DNA of 64,000 nt. It comes from Strongyloides papillosus (taxonomy: Eukaryota > Nematoda > Chromadorea > Rhabditida > Strongyloididae). The translations under genes were made by a program, and so were the position numbers. The stretch lies in assembly GCA_005656395.1 (NCBI GenBank), contig SRSI01000050.1, positions 2,046,001 through 2,110,000 of the forward strand, read 5' to 3'. Positions 11,131 through 22,300 of this stretch are shown here, in pieces (position 1 is the stretch's first letter; each line of letters begins with the position of its first letter). The notes beneath the pieces are model-generated. The model saw only the letters and a program-made list of their open reading frames with translations. It was not told where the DNA came from and searched no databases.

Positions 11131-12149
11131 TTCCAATAAAAAAGAAGAATATAGATTTTCAGCAATATGACAAAATTTGTCACAAAAATAATAAATGGTT
11201 GTAAAACGACGTTTCTATGATTATATACACTTTTTGTCATCACTTTTTTTGATGGTATCTAACTTGAATATATCAAGAGATCAAAAATAATTTTATTTAT
11301 CATCTTATTCGACTAATCAAAGAAGTATTAAAATTCTTATTTTTACTTATCGATAACTTTTCGTAATAAAAACATTCAATAAATTCAACATACCTTAACC
11401 TTTTCGCTTGTTTGAATTTGTTTCTTTACTGATGTGTCGAACAATTTATAGTGAATATAACTAAATGCTTCTATGTAACTTTGAATTTCTAAAAAGAGAA
11501 TTTTTACTCTTGTTATTATTAAGTTATGTGAATATTGTTAACACCTTAAAAGCAAGCTAAGAAGTTTAGTAATAATATTTTACTTTACAATGTAAAAGTT
11601 TTTGATAGTTATTCATGACACATTCAATAAACTAAAAACAACTGGTCCTCTAGTTGGAAATAATAAATCCGAGACATGAGAATAGCTCAAGAGGGTCTTC
11701 TTATTGTAATGGTAATGTACAAATATAATCTCAAATGGTAAAAATTGTAGATTTTTACATGGATCACTTTTTAATCAACATAAAAAAGTAGTAAAATATC
11801 GTTCAGTACTAAAACAAATATGGCCTGTTTTTAAACCAATGATCAAAACTGAGACTATAATTCTTTTTAAAATTTCGATTTTTGTAGAAAATTTAAATTT
11901 TTAACAATGTATACTGATTTCTTAATATACAAAAAGGTTACAATATCAAAATATTAGTAAGAATAGTATTTTTTTTAATTTAAAATTAGATTAAAAAATA
12001 TATCAAATGCACATACATTTTATTAATACCAATAATCATAATATTATTTTATACAAAATTATTAGCTACCGACATTTTTATGCGTACTTGTTTTTGTTTG
12101 TACTTTTAAGTAATTTAAAAAGTATAATATCCACTCTCACACAAGAATA
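11131..12149. other. Intergenic region
   Basis: No gene seen. From about 11840 onward the sequence resembles the 3' flanks of the array genes (shared element acaaaattattagctaccga near 12053). Confidence 0.6.
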
Positions 12150-13583
12150 CTAGCATCGTTTTCTAACAATTATGATTATTACAACAATTAAGAGTAATAA
12201 TAAAAATAGTATAAAAAATAGTATAGAAGGGATAACAATTGACCATGAAATTCCAAAAATTTCACTTGCTCCAATAGTTGCGTCATCCTTTGAATAATAC
12301 TTATTGCATATATAACCTGGTAGCATTCCTTGATGATCATATTCGTTAGATATTGTTATAATTCCATCTAAAGTTTTGTAGGTACAAACTAATTTTTTCA
12401 TACAAGAATTTTTACAATCATAATCTTTTTCAAAAGATATAAAATCTAAACTTCTATCAATGCTTTTTTCTTCTCCATCATAAATGACTTTATCCAAGTA
12501 ACCAACATTCATGAAATAAATGGGGCAGTTTGGATTAAAAGAACGAGCATCATGATAATCATAGTATTTTTCAATCGTAATATTTTTGGAGGCTGGCCCG
12601 AAATAGTATACTTGGGATACTTCTTTGTATTCTGTAGCATCTAAATGATTGTACACCAACTTCACTAAATCGAATCCTTTGATAACAAAACTTGAATTTA
12701 TTTGTTGAGTAGAATTTTCAATATCTATAAGGTCGCCTTCAGTATATCTCATCCTTGATAGAGAAATTTTTTCATCACGATAAAATTGGATATCATCTCC
12801 TAGTTTAAGATTTACTTTAATCTTTTCTTCTTTTTCATAATTTGATTCATTAGTAATAATTTTCTTTACTTCATCAATAATAGAATTATCATTGTGATCA
12901 GGAAAATTGAAATGTGGCGAATTCCTGTATCCTCTATATCTACCACAGTATTCTATAATTTGCCTTCCATCATTTTCTTCAGGTTTTATAAAGTAATAAA
13001 ATTCCTGATTTGGGAAAGGATTCTTGACATCTCGTGGATTAATTATCACTGCCATGTCGTTTTCTTTATCCCTAGACACAATTAACAAATTTTCAGTTTT
13101 ATTTTGACATTTAGAATGAGTTTCTGGAAGTGGGTAGTCCATATTATTTGAATTTATTCTGGTTTTGTCCTCCCTAACGTTATTCCATTTAACATTATAA
13201 GTCCAACCTATCATGTGAGACATAACATCACCGGGTTTGATTGTAACTTCTCCACAACTAAATTTTGTTGAGTTAGATGATTTCTTCAATACAGGCACCC
13301 ATATATATTTTGATGTTGTCGAAGAAGCTAAATTTTTGTATTTAGTTACATCTTTACTTGTTGTAAATTTATAACCAGTATTTCCATGTGGAGAAGCATC
13401 ATTAGAGCATTTTACCATTACTATATCAGAAGATTTTTTTACCTTTAAATCAACTGAAAACTTTGGCCCATCCATATTCTCAGAAACATCGAGAGACAGA
13501 TTCTTATCATGCGGTCCTTGAGGCTGTATCGGTAGTGGCATTAAAGCCAAAGCAGCGCCCAACAAATATAACTTTACAAACAT
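12150..13583 (-). CDS. Secreted/type I membrane protein, array family copy 5 (intact)
   Basis: 477-residue single-exon ORF. Signal peptide MFVKLYLLGAALALMP, glycosylation-rich ectodomain, hydrophobic anchor near the C terminus (ILFFILFLLLLIVVIIIIV) and short basic tail RKRC. It is intact and keeps the long anchor, like copy 1. Residues from about 75 to 350 are nearly the same as copy 1, while the first 70 and the last 100 residues differ more, again a patchwork pattern. Function unknown. The predicted location is the cell surface or secretory pathway. Confidence 0.8.
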   Translation of the reverse strand: MFVKLYLLGAALALMPLPIQPQGPHDKNLSLDVSENMDGPKFSVDLKVKKSSDIVMVKCSNDASPHGNTGYKFTTSKDVTKYKNLASSTTSKYIWVPVLKKSSNSTKFSCGEVTIKPGDVMSHMIGWTYNVKWNNVREDKTRINSNNMDYPLPETHSKCQNKTENLLIVSRDKENDMAVIINPRDVKNPFPNQEFYYFIKPEENDGRQIIEYCGRYRGYRNSPHFNFPDHNDNSIIDEVKKIITNESNYEKEEKIKVNLKLGDDIQFYRDEKISLSRMRYTEGDLIDIENSTQQINSSFVIKGFDLVKLVYNHLDATEYKEVSQVYYFGPASKNITIEKYYDYHDARSFNPNCPIYFMNVGYLDKVIYDGEEKSIDRSLDFISFEKDYDCKNSCMKKLVCTYKTLDGIITISNEYDHQGMLPGYICNKYYSKDDATIGASEIFGISWSIVIPSILFFILFLLLLLIVVIIIIVRKRC

Positions 13584-14459
13584 TGTAGGTGATTTGTGTA
13601 TAAAATCTACTCATTATATCGTACTTTTTCTCATTTGAAATTTTAATAAAACACTAAGTTTTTTTTAAATTTTCAATAAAATAAAGAAAATATTTTTATT
13701 GATAAAATTTTACTCTATTTTATATTCAAAAGTTTTTGATTTAAAACCAATAATGTTAAGAATTACATTAAAATGTTTTGTAGTAAAGGAAATGAGTATA
13801 TAATAGGTAAAATTACTTATTTATTACACATATTAAAATTTTATTTTCATACTAGTACTTTTTGAATCCAGTAATTATTGGTAATTATGGTAAAAATTTA
13901 ATCAAAAAGCTTTAAGAATTTGAAGATACGAAAATATTTGATTTTTAATACAATAGAGACTTTAAAGATATGTTTTCAAAGCTTATATCTATTATTTAAA
14001 CATTTTCTTTTCATATTGGCTCCAATAACTATAACATCAATATTTTAAAAACTCATTGTGTCATTTTGTAAATTTTATCATAATTGGTGTGCTGTTGAGA
14101 CAAGTCAATGGAACTATATGCTTTTTTATGACCTTAATGTTTATAGTAAATTTAAATTTTTAACAACATATAATGAATTTTTAATGTACATAAAGTTTAC
14201 ACTACTAAAAGATTAGTAAAAGGTAGTATTTTTTGATTTTAAAATTAGATTAAAAGTGGATCAATTACACAAACACTTTATTTTTTGTTTAAAAAAAGTT
14301 ACAAATACAAATAATCATAATATTATTTTAAACAAAATTATTAGCTACCGACATTTTCATACATACTTGTTTTTGTTTTGTGCCTTTTAATATTTTAAAA
14401 AATATAATATCCACTTTCACACAAGAATACCAGTGGAGTTATTCCAACAGTTATGATTA
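13584..14459. other. Intergenic spacer of the array
   Basis: No independent gene. The final part, about 14320-14459, is the 3' flank of copy 6 and is very similar to the 3' flank of copy 2 (about 2540-2666). Confidence 0.6.
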
Positions 14460-15908
14460 TTACAACTGTTGGAGTAATAATAAAAATAGCATAGAAGTTC
14501 CAAGCATTGTCCAAGAAGTTCTGACAAGGCGACTTTCCCCTTCATTTATGCTTTTAGTAGAATCATATTGGGGCCGAGGAAATTTAAGACGATCATAATC
14601 AAAAAAATTGTAATCTGTTATAGTTCCATCAAAAGTCTTGTAGATACAATATAATTTTGTGTTACAATAGTAAAGACAATCTTTTAATTCTTCAAAAGTT
14701 TTTTTTTCATCAAAAAATATATAATCTAAAGTTCTGTTAAATCTTCCTTTTATACCAAAAGTTGTATTCAAAGTATTAGTGCTTCCTTCTTTTTCATTAT
14801 AAATGACCTTCTCTAAGAAACCAACGTTCATGAAATAAATGGAGCAGTTTGGTATTTCAGAAGGATCATAGCCTTTATTATAGTCTCTAGGTTGCGTAAA
14901 GTTTTTTAAGCCTGGCCCGAAATAGTATACTTGGGATACTTCTTTGTATCCTGTAGCATCTAAATGATTGTACACCAACTTCACTAAATCGAATCCTTTG
15001 ATAACAAAACTTGATTTTATTTTTTCAGTAGAATTTTCAATATCTATAAGCCCTTTTTCAGTATATCTCATTCTTGATAGAGATATTTCTTCATCGCGGT
15101 AAAATTGAATATCATTGTTAAGTTTAAGGCTTACTTTAATCTTTTTCCCTTTTTCAAAATAACTATCTTGCGTATGTATTTTCTTTACTTTTACTTCCTT
15201 AGCAGTAGACTTATCATTGTGATCAGGTAAAATTAATTTCGGCCGATTCTTGTATCCCCTATATCTAGCGCAGTGTTCTATAATCTTCCTATCATCATTT
15301 TGTTCAGGTTTTATAAAATAATAAAATATCTGATTTGGGTAAGGATTCTTGACATCTAGTGGATTAATCACCACTACCGTGTCATTTTCTTTATCCTTAG
15401 ACACAACTAACAATTTTCCAGTTCCATTGTGACATTCATCGGGAGATTCTGGAAGTGGGTAATCCATGTTATTTGAATTCATTTTTACTATGTCCTCTTC
15501 AGTGTTATTCCATTTAACATTATAAGTCCAACCTATCATGGGAGAGAAAACATCACCAGGTTTAATTGTAATTTTTCCACAACTAAATCGTGTTAAGTTA
15601 GATGATTTCTTCAATAAAGGCACCCATATATACTTCGATGGTTTCGAGGAAACAAAATTTTTGTATTTGGCTACATAATTATTAATTGTAAATTTATAAC
15701 CAGTGCTTCCATGAGGATAAGCATCGTTGGAGCATTTTACAAGTATTATATCAGAAGATTTTTCTACTTCTAGATCAGTTGAGAACTTTGGTCCGTCAAT
15801 ATTTTCAGAAAAGTGGAGAGGCAGATTCCGACCATGTGATCCTTGAGGCTGTATTGGTAGTGGCATCAAAGCCAAAGCAACACCCAACAAGTAAAACTTT
15901 ACAAACAT
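14460..15908 (-). CDS. Array family copy 6, short hydrophobic C terminus
   Basis: 482 residues from MFVKFYLLGVALALMP. The frame is open six codons further upstream, but the signal peptide sets the start at 15908. The ectodomain is the same type as copies 1 and 5. The C terminus ends SWTMLGTSMLFLLLLQQL. Relative to copies 1 and 5 the DNA is one base shorter just after LFLLLL, so the long anchor plus basic tail is replaced by an immediate stop. A terminal hydrophobic stretch without a cytoplasmic tail is compatible with a GPI-attachment signal (inference) or with a weak anchor. Copy 2 carries the same end, so the change is older than their separation or was spread by conversion. Confidence 0.75.
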   Translation of the reverse strand: MFVKFYLLGVALALMPLPIQPQGSHGRNLPLHFSENIDGPKFSTDLEVEKSSDIILVKCSNDAYPHGSTGYKFTINNYVAKYKNFVSSKPSKYIWVPLLKKSSNLTRFSCGKITIKPGDVFSPMIGWTYNVKWNNTEEDIVKMNSNNMDYPLPESPDECHNGTGKLLVVSKDKENDTVVVINPLDVKNPYPNQIFYYFIKPEQNDDRKIIEHCARYRGYKNRPKLILPDHNDKSTAKEVKVKKIHTQDSYFEKGKKIKVSLKLNNDIQFYRDEEISLSRMRYTEKGLIDIENSTEKIKSSFVIKGFDLVKLVYNHLDATGYKEVSQVYYFGPGLKNFTQPRDYNKGYDPSEIPNCSIYFMNVGFLEKVIYNEKEGSTNTLNTTFGIKGRFNRTLDYIFFDEKKTFEELKDCLYYCNTKLYCIYKTFDGTITDYNFFDYDRLKFPRPQYDSTKSINEGESRLVRTSWTMLGTSMLFLLLLQQL

Positions 15909-16730
15909 TGTAGGTGATTTGATCAAAAAATGTACTCATTATATCATAGATTTTTATATGAAATTTTAATAAAATACTAATTTTTTTTTCAAATTATTAA
16001 TAAAATTTTATAAAATATTACTATTGATAAAATTTCATTCACTTTATATGCAAAAAATTTTGATTTACAGCTAATAATGCTATATTATTATTATATTATT
16101 GCATTAAAATGTATTGTAATGAAGGAAATGAGAATCTAATAGGTAAAAATATTTAATTATTTATCATAAATATTGAGATTTAGTTTTTATATCATCATTT
16201 TTTGAATCAGTAAATGATAATAATTGTGGTAAAAGTTTAATCAAAAATCTCTATGAAATTGAAGAAACGAAAATATCAGACTTTTAATAAAATAGAAACT
16301 TTAAGATTTTTGTTTTCAATGCTTTTATCTATTATTTTAACATTTTCTCTTGATATTGGCTGCAATAACTATAACATCAATATTTTAGGAACTCTTGGTT
16401 TCTTTTTTTTGTTTTTCTCATATAATCGAGGTTTTTAAGCAATTCATCGATACTGAAGATATAATTCTTTTTATAGCTTTGATTTTTGAGAAAATTTAAA
16501 TTTTTAACAATGCATATTGAATTATTAATATACAAAGAGCTTTCACTATCAAAAGTTTAGTAAAAAATAGGTTTTTTATACTTTAAAATTAGACTAAAAA
16601 TAGACAATTATACAAACATTTTATTTTATGGTTTAAAAAAGTTGCAAATTACAAATTTATATTATTAAAAAAAATTATTGTCACCTATTGTATTAAAGGT
16701 GTTTGTTATTATTATTAAGAATTTAAAAAA
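15909..16730. other. Intergenic spacer of the array
   Basis: AT-rich with fragments similar to other spacers (about 16450-16640 resembles 2330-2490). A 61-codon ORF at 16253-16438 is hydrophobic, lies wholly in spacer-type sequence and is not supported as a gene. Confidence 0.55.
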
Positions 16731-17292
16731 TTACAATATCCACTTTCACACAAGAATACTAATGGAGTTATTCCAATGGCTATGATTATTACAACTGTAA
16801 AAGTAGTAATAAAAATAGAGTAAAAACTCCTGTGAGTATTGTGGCTTTTTTGCAGCCTTATTTTCCTCACCCCTTCACCTCTTTTTTACATTGCTTTAGA
16901 TCTTTTTTTCACTGGCAACCTGTTATTCTTCACTATCAGGTGCCACAATCTTATCCTTATTAACAAAATCTACAGTTGTTGTGATAGATCCATCCAGAGT
17001 TTTATAGGTACGACTTATTGTTGTGGATGGATCTTCCACTTTATTAAAGATTACAGAGTTTTAATCTTTATTTTCCTTTTGTTCCATTGGTAGAATTCCA
17101 AAGTTTTAGAATTTTCTTCAGTCTCATTATAGTCTTGTCCAGGTAGCCAATATTTGAATAGTAAAGAAGACAATTTGGCTTTATAGAAGTATCGTCAAGA
17201 GGAAAGAGCTCTTGATGGTTCAACTCTTGAGGCTGTATTGGTAGTCGCATTAAAGCCAAAGCAGCACACAACAAGTAGAACTTTACAGACAA
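16731..17292 (-). pseudogene. Array family copy 7, heavily deleted remnant
   Basis: The signal peptide is present (MSVKFYLLCAALALMRLPIQPQ, start 17292), followed directly by sequence from the C-terminal third of the family (NCLLYYSNIGYLDK). About 300 residues of ectodomain are missing, and a stop follows at 17068. Downstream, about 16980-17020 and 16740-16810 still match the DNA encoding the YKTLDGTIT region and the membrane anchor of other copies. This is the truncated edge of the array. Confidence 0.8.
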
Positions 17293-17447
17293 TGTAGATG
17301 ATTTGTGAAAAAAATTCTCTCATTATATCATAGTTTTTCTCATATAAAATTTGAATATGTCTATCATAACTTTAAATTTTAATCACTATAAAAAACATTA
17401 AAAAATATACTACAATTTATATAGTCTTTAAATTTAATTACTCCCAA

Positions 17448-18122
17448 ATGGTTATCAATCCTAATGTTGGAAGGGAAGGTTTCAAAAGAATTGATATTAG
17501 TGTAGAAAAAGGGAAAAACAACGACATATTAGGTATCATAGTACACCAAAAAAATGAATACTCTATGATAACAAAGTGTGAAACAGGATCATGGGCTGGA
17601 AAATACTTGAAGGTACTTGATACAATTGTCAAAATTGATGGAGTAATAATAAGTGGGAAAGAGGACTGTGTAAAACAATTGACGGAGGTTTTAAAAAATA
17701 AAGCCACAAGCACAATTACTGTGGAAAGGCCAGAATCTCTTGATGCAAAAATTTGGGCTGCGAGTGTAGTAAATGAGGCATCGGCCCACGCAACAGCTAT
17801 TAAAATGGCTTCAATGTACAGTGGAAATAAAGCAGCAACATCCTCATTAGCTTTACAGAAAAAACCCGTTTTACCGAATCATGTATATGGATGTGCAAAT
17901 TTTAATTTTGGACAAGATGTAAAAGACATTGTGATAAGCGAATTGGATAGAATAAAAAATGGAGGTTTAAATATTCCAACTTTTAGTATAATGAAGCAAG
18001 ATTCATTTGAAAGAGGGAAAAGGACAACATTCGTCAATGACATCGTTGGGGAGATTCCTATTGTACCTGATCTTAGTAAGCCATCAATGCGTACTGTTGG
18101 TAAAATTTACATGGGTAAATAA
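17448..18122 (+). CDS. PDZ-domain protein, single exon
   Basis: 224 residues, no intron. Residues about 13-95 form a PDZ domain: a basic/aliphatic first strand, the ligand-binding loop as LGIIV (the GLGF-type position), the motif VLDTIVKIDGVIISG typical of the PDZ core (normally GDxIxxINGxxL), and a final strand STITVERP. The remaining 130 residues have no domain I recognise and are probably partly disordered. PDZ domains bind C-terminal peptides of membrane proteins and act as scaffolds. Nematodes have many small PDZ proteins of this kind. It is on the opposite strand to both neighbouring arrays and starts only 155 bases from the copy 7 remnant. Confidence 0.75.
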   Translation: MVINPNVGREGFKRIDISVEKGKNNDILGIIVHQKNEYSMITKCETGSWAGKYLKVLDTIVKIDGVIISGKEDCVKQLTEVLKNKATSTITVERPESLDAKIWAASVVNEASAHATAIKMASMYSGNKAATSSLALQKKPVLPNHVYGCANFNFGQDVKDIVISELDRIKNGGLNIPTFSIMKQDSFERGKRTTFVNDIVGEIPIVPDLSKPSMRTVGKIYMGK

Positions 18123-18895
18123 AAAATTTAATTTTAATAATTTTTTAAAAAAATTTGTAATAAACGTCTAACAAATAAATAAATGCTTATAAATGATTTT
18201 TTTGAATTTAAATATATTGCAGCAATTATTAGGTAGTAACCACTATTGCAATTCTCCTATATTATATAACACGTTAAACATACCAAAAGTTAACAGTGTT
18301 AATTCATTGTTATAGGCCATACAGAAAATCTTCTAAACAATATTCATAACAAAGTTTCAACAAAAAGACCACTAAATTTTAGTTTAAGGGCATCATCGTT
18401 TAAAAAACTAAGTAAATCATTTAGTTTTCTACAAAGTATATTCTTGAGGCATGTAATGATAAATGTAAACAATTATATTTAGGATTACTTTATAGCATTT
18501 GAAGAATTTTTTGGCAAAACTCATTTTTTGCTTAAATTTCGGAAAGAATTATATTAAAAAAGTAGTAATGAATAAATAAAGAAACAATTAATAAGACAAT
18601 CAATTGACAGAATTTTAATCGTACATTAACTAAATAATAAAAAACATTTTGTTACATTCAACTAAACCAAAATCAGTCATGTTGTCTGTACTAAAAACTA
18701 TCGTTAGTCTAATTTTCCAGCATACAAAATTTATCAAAACATGATGAATTGTTAATAATTTTATTAAATACATTAAATACAATAAATACATAATATATAC
18801 ATTTAAAATCTATACAAAAGAATAAAATGAATTAAGTCAGAACCTTTTAAGAATTGGTCCTTAAATAAAAATTGCTCTTTTATAAACGATAAGAG
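18123..18895. other. Intergenic region
   Basis: No gene or clear repeat seen between the PDZ gene and the first F-box pseudogene. Confidence 0.6.
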
Positions 18896-19528
18896 CTAGT
18901 AAACATCCTTCAATCCTGTTGAAGGAGTACATATATGTTTGATAGAAAGCTTCTTGACCGAAGAAAATTTCTCAATGAATGTTCTGAACCTCCTGAAAAA
19001 TTTTCCGGGAGCTCGAGAATTACCATCTCGCCGATTTTTGTTCCTGCTTGAAAAGACCTGTTCAAGATGGCGAAAATATCAAGATTATCAGCAACAGGTA
19101 CAATAAAGTTGTCGAGGTTCCTTATATCGAACATTTTTAAGAAACCAGTCCGTTCATCAAAACTTTTAATGCTCTTGGCTTTCTGAAAAAAAAATTGAAT
19201 AAAATATTGATGGTTATCAAACTATTACCTTGTCGTCATGTCGAATGGCATGTGAATCCCTGTCTTCAACACTCCTTATAGTCATCTCGAGATGAAATGG
19301 ATAGTTATCACAACTTTCATTATATTTTGTCGAGATGCTATGTACTTCTCTTCTCCTTAATCTATGGTAATTTTTATGAACGACACCATAGAATCTCTTT
19401 GACACAAAGTTTACATGGAGAATATCCTTCAAAGAGAGTTCCCAAAAAATGAGAAGAAGTGCATCATCAGGAAGTACAGATAAGTCATCTTGAACTTCAG
19501 AGCATATCTCGTCCGAATTAGAATCCAT
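18896..19528 (-). pseudogene. F-box array copy A, frameshifted and truncated
   Basis: Exon 1 (19528-19229) encodes a good F-box (LSVLPDDALLLIFWELSLKDI) and splices, like the other copies, to exon 2 starting at 19182. Exon 2 reads correctly through FLKMFDIRNLDNF and LNRSFQAGTKIG. It then slips frame around 18985-19005: the ancestral reading FRTFIEKFSSVKKLSIKHIC resumes in another frame and stops at 18896-18898. About 140 residues of the normal C-terminal region are missing. It is the array-edge copy and probably non-functional, although a short F-box-only protein could in principle be made. Confidence 0.8.
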
Positions 19529-20015
19529 AAAAGAATGGCAACTATATTTAAAGCAATCCTAAAAAAAGATATAATTATGCTGGAATCAAAAAAAAAGTAT
19601 AGAGATAATGAGTAAAAATCAAATTAAAAACTACTGACAGACAATCATAATGACAATGGGGACAATAAATTAGTGTATATAAAATTGGGAGAAGTGTTCG
19701 CAATTTAATAAGACATATTGAATAATGAAATATGATTATGAGAAAATGATAACTTTATAGTGATGAAAATAACGTGTCAAACAAAAAGAGTTATTGTCTT
19801 GTTCTTTTTTTTGCATACATACAAAGAAGATTTTGATGTCAATGAGACTCTTTTATCATTATATTAAGAGTTTATCTGTCTTCTATTTACTATCCAGTGT
19901 ATTACAAAAAAGAAATAAGGAAAATTTAAGTTTATTTGAAAGAGTAATGTATGAAAGCATTTGAGAATTATAGATATTAAACGGTAAAAAAGAAATTACG
20001 AAATAAAATAAATTA

Positions 20016-20130
20016 TTAATGTATACAATGTTCATACCTCTCCTGATAGTAATAACCTGATGTTTTGACAAAAGCATTAATCGAATTCGTGAAACAAGTA
20101 CGAACAGATTTCCTGGACCTCAAAGAAAAC
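20016..20130 (-). pseudogene. Decayed F-box C-terminal fragment (unit A/B boundary)
   Basis: Remnant of the same tail seen intact at 33133-33366. Pieces EVQEICSYLF and TNSINAFVKTSGYYYQ are in two frames, ending at a TAA at 20016. It lies about 490 bases upstream of F-box copy A. Confidence 0.55.
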
Positions 20131-20568
20131 ATTGTGATCTTTTACCAGAAAATTTCTTGAGTTGCGTATTCATTTCAAAAAGTTGCATAGTTTCAAGAGA
20201 AAATACTGAAAATATAACAAATCAGTTAACTTATCAACAAAAAAACAGAATCAAGGCGAATGATGTAAATTTCATCAGGTGAATCAACAACCAAATCATC
20301 TAATAACCAATCAATATGACAAAATTCAACGAAGCTATTAAAAACCTCCTTGTTACAATGGAAATCTCAGTTTTGAATTTTTATTAAGCAAAAGTTTAAA
20401 AACAACCAAAAGGCATCTGGTACGCTTGCCTCACACCTAAAATATCTACTTCCTCCCATGTAATAAATAATTTATTTATTAAAACGTCATCTATAAAAAA
20501 ACACAACGAAAGTGAAAAAAATTATAAAAATATATATTTAGGTGAGAGTCTTTCTACAAAAGTAAGAA

Positions 20569-21688
20569 TCAGATTAATGAATCTAATCTTTGGCAAGTAT
20601 CTTCATAATTCTGAACTACAACGCGTCTCATGATTTTATGTCTATTTTTGAGACAATACTTGCAATCTAATTTAGATACATATACTTTATATTCCTCAGG
20701 GAACAAAACGTTACTGGTTACCTCTTTCATTACATTCTCTATTTTCGAAAGATCCTTTCTCAAAATATCATGAATCTTTTTGAGTTCACCACCAAAATAT
20801 AGAGCAAGAGTAATTTCATTGTTATTACATTCATTTTCCATTATGTGTGGTTGCTCCATCGTAAAAAATTCCTTTAAAATACTCTCTGAAAATTCGATGT
20901 TACTTGACCCAATATCCAGATACATTATATTTGGATTATTTTTAAGTAGATTAACAACAAAATCAGCCGACAAAATTATTGTGTTATGGCATTCAAAGAT
21001 CTTAATATATTCAATTGTGTTGAGGGAGGATAAAGAAGATAAAAGTGAGCAGACATCTTCCGATCCCATTAAAGGAGCACATATATGACGAATAACAATC
21101 TCCTTTACTGATAAAAACTTTCTAATGAATGTTCGGAAACTCGGACAATCCTTATTTGAAAGCTTAGAAATACTTAAAACGCCAGTTTTTGTTCCTATTT
21201 GAAAAGACCTGTTCAATATGCCGAAAATATTCATATTATCACTAATACCAGATACGTGCAAGTAGTCGAGATCCCTCATATCAGACATTTTTAAGAATCT
21301 AGACAAATCTTGATCACATTCAAAGTAGGCGGATTTCTGAAAAAGAAAAGTTCAATATTATATTAATGGACACTAAAACTCTTACCTCGTTATAACGATT
21401 TTGAATGACATGTGAATTCTCGTCTCTTACACTTCGGAATGTCATTTTGAGATGAAATGGATGTCTTCTATATTTTTTATTATATTCTATGGAAACACCA
21501 CAAACTTTTTTCCTGTCTAACAGGTGGTAGTTTTCATGAATAATATTGTAGAAGCTCCTTGATACAAGCTTCGCATTGAGAATATCTGTTCGGGAAAGTT
21601 TTGATAGAATAAGAGAAAAAATATAATCAGGAAGTATAAATATATCATTTTGTGCTTCAGAGCGTTCCTCTTTCGTACTAGAATCCAT
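20569..21688 (-). CDS. F-box protein, array copy B
   Basis: Two exons, 21688-21386 and 21336-20569, joined across a 49-base intron (GTAAGA...TTTTTCAG) give 356 residues. Residues about 14-60 are the F-box (FILPDYIFSLILSKLSRTDI..KLVSRSFYNII). F-boxes recruit Skp1 in SCF ubiquitin ligases, leaving the C-terminal part to choose substrates. Exon 2 encodes alternating leucine/isoleucine segments (IEYIKIFEC, IMYLDIGSSNIEFSE) suggestive of a leucine-rich or FTH/FBA-like substrate domain, as in expanded nematode F-box families, and ends with the array signature CKYCLKNRHKIMRR. The start is the first ATG after a conserved splice acceptor at 21719-21720. Confidence 0.8.
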
Positions 21689-21720
21689 GTTGGAACAATA
21701 GCTTTATTTGAAACAGTTCT
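21689..21720 (-). promoter_or_regulatory. Conserved 3' splice site and short leader before F-box starts
   Basis: A T-rich tract followed by CAG or TAG precedes the start codon of every array F-box gene, leaving a leader of exactly 30 bases (copies A, B, D, F, G) or 24 bases (C, E). Acceptor dinucleotides lie at 19559-19560, 21719-21720, 23908-23909, 26012-26013, 28186-28187, 30383-30384 and 32698-32699. This fits spliced-leader addition or a 5'-UTR intron. Confidence 0.65.
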
Positions 21721-22163
21721 GAAAAAAAATACTTAAATATATTTATATCGAAAAAACGTATAGGAAAAGTGAAGGCAAATCGAGAAATTTCTAAGATTAA
21801 TCCTGATGGCAATGAAAAGAACAAATTTAAGTGTATAAAGTGAAAAAATACTCGTAATTTAATAAGATTGATTTAATTTAGAAACATGATTACGAACAAA
21901 TGAATACCTTATAGTGACGATAGTTCCTGTCAAATAAAAATATTCGTTGTTTTCATTCTTTTTTTTTACCTATATCAAAGAACAGTTTAATATCTAAGGG
22001 ACTTTTTATCATCCTAGTAAGAGTTTATCAGCCTTCCATTAACTATTTAATATATTACAAAATAGAAATTAAGATAAGTTTAAAGTATATTTAAAAGGTT
22101 AAACATTAAAACATCAAACAATTATATATATTAAATGGTAAAAAAGAAATGAAGAGATATAAA

Positions 22164-22300
22164 TTATTTATTTACATAATCCTCATTCTTCTGATGATAA
22201 TGATCTAGACCTTTGACAGTAACAAAAAAACATTTATTCAATTACCAAGACATGTATGAGATATTTTTTGGGTATCAACACTAACATTGTGACCCTTTAA
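22164..22300 (-). pseudogene. Decayed F-box C-terminal fragment (upstream of copy B)
   Basis: Readable end KCFFVTVKGLDHYHQKNEDY followed by VNK and a stop at 22164. It is homologous to the 33133-33366 tail; an upstream stop interrupts the CxxC part. Confidence 0.55.

Noticed and set aside
16253..16438. 61-codon hydrophobic ORF
   Set aside because: It lies wholly in an array spacer shared with other spacers, is dominated by F/L/I/N codons expected from AT-rich DNA, and shows no motif.
1..17300. Resemblance of the secreted array to apicomplexan cysteine-rich surface proteins
   Set aside because: The flanking genes are clearly animal, cysteine spacing does not repeat as in 6-Cys domains, and the match is only general.
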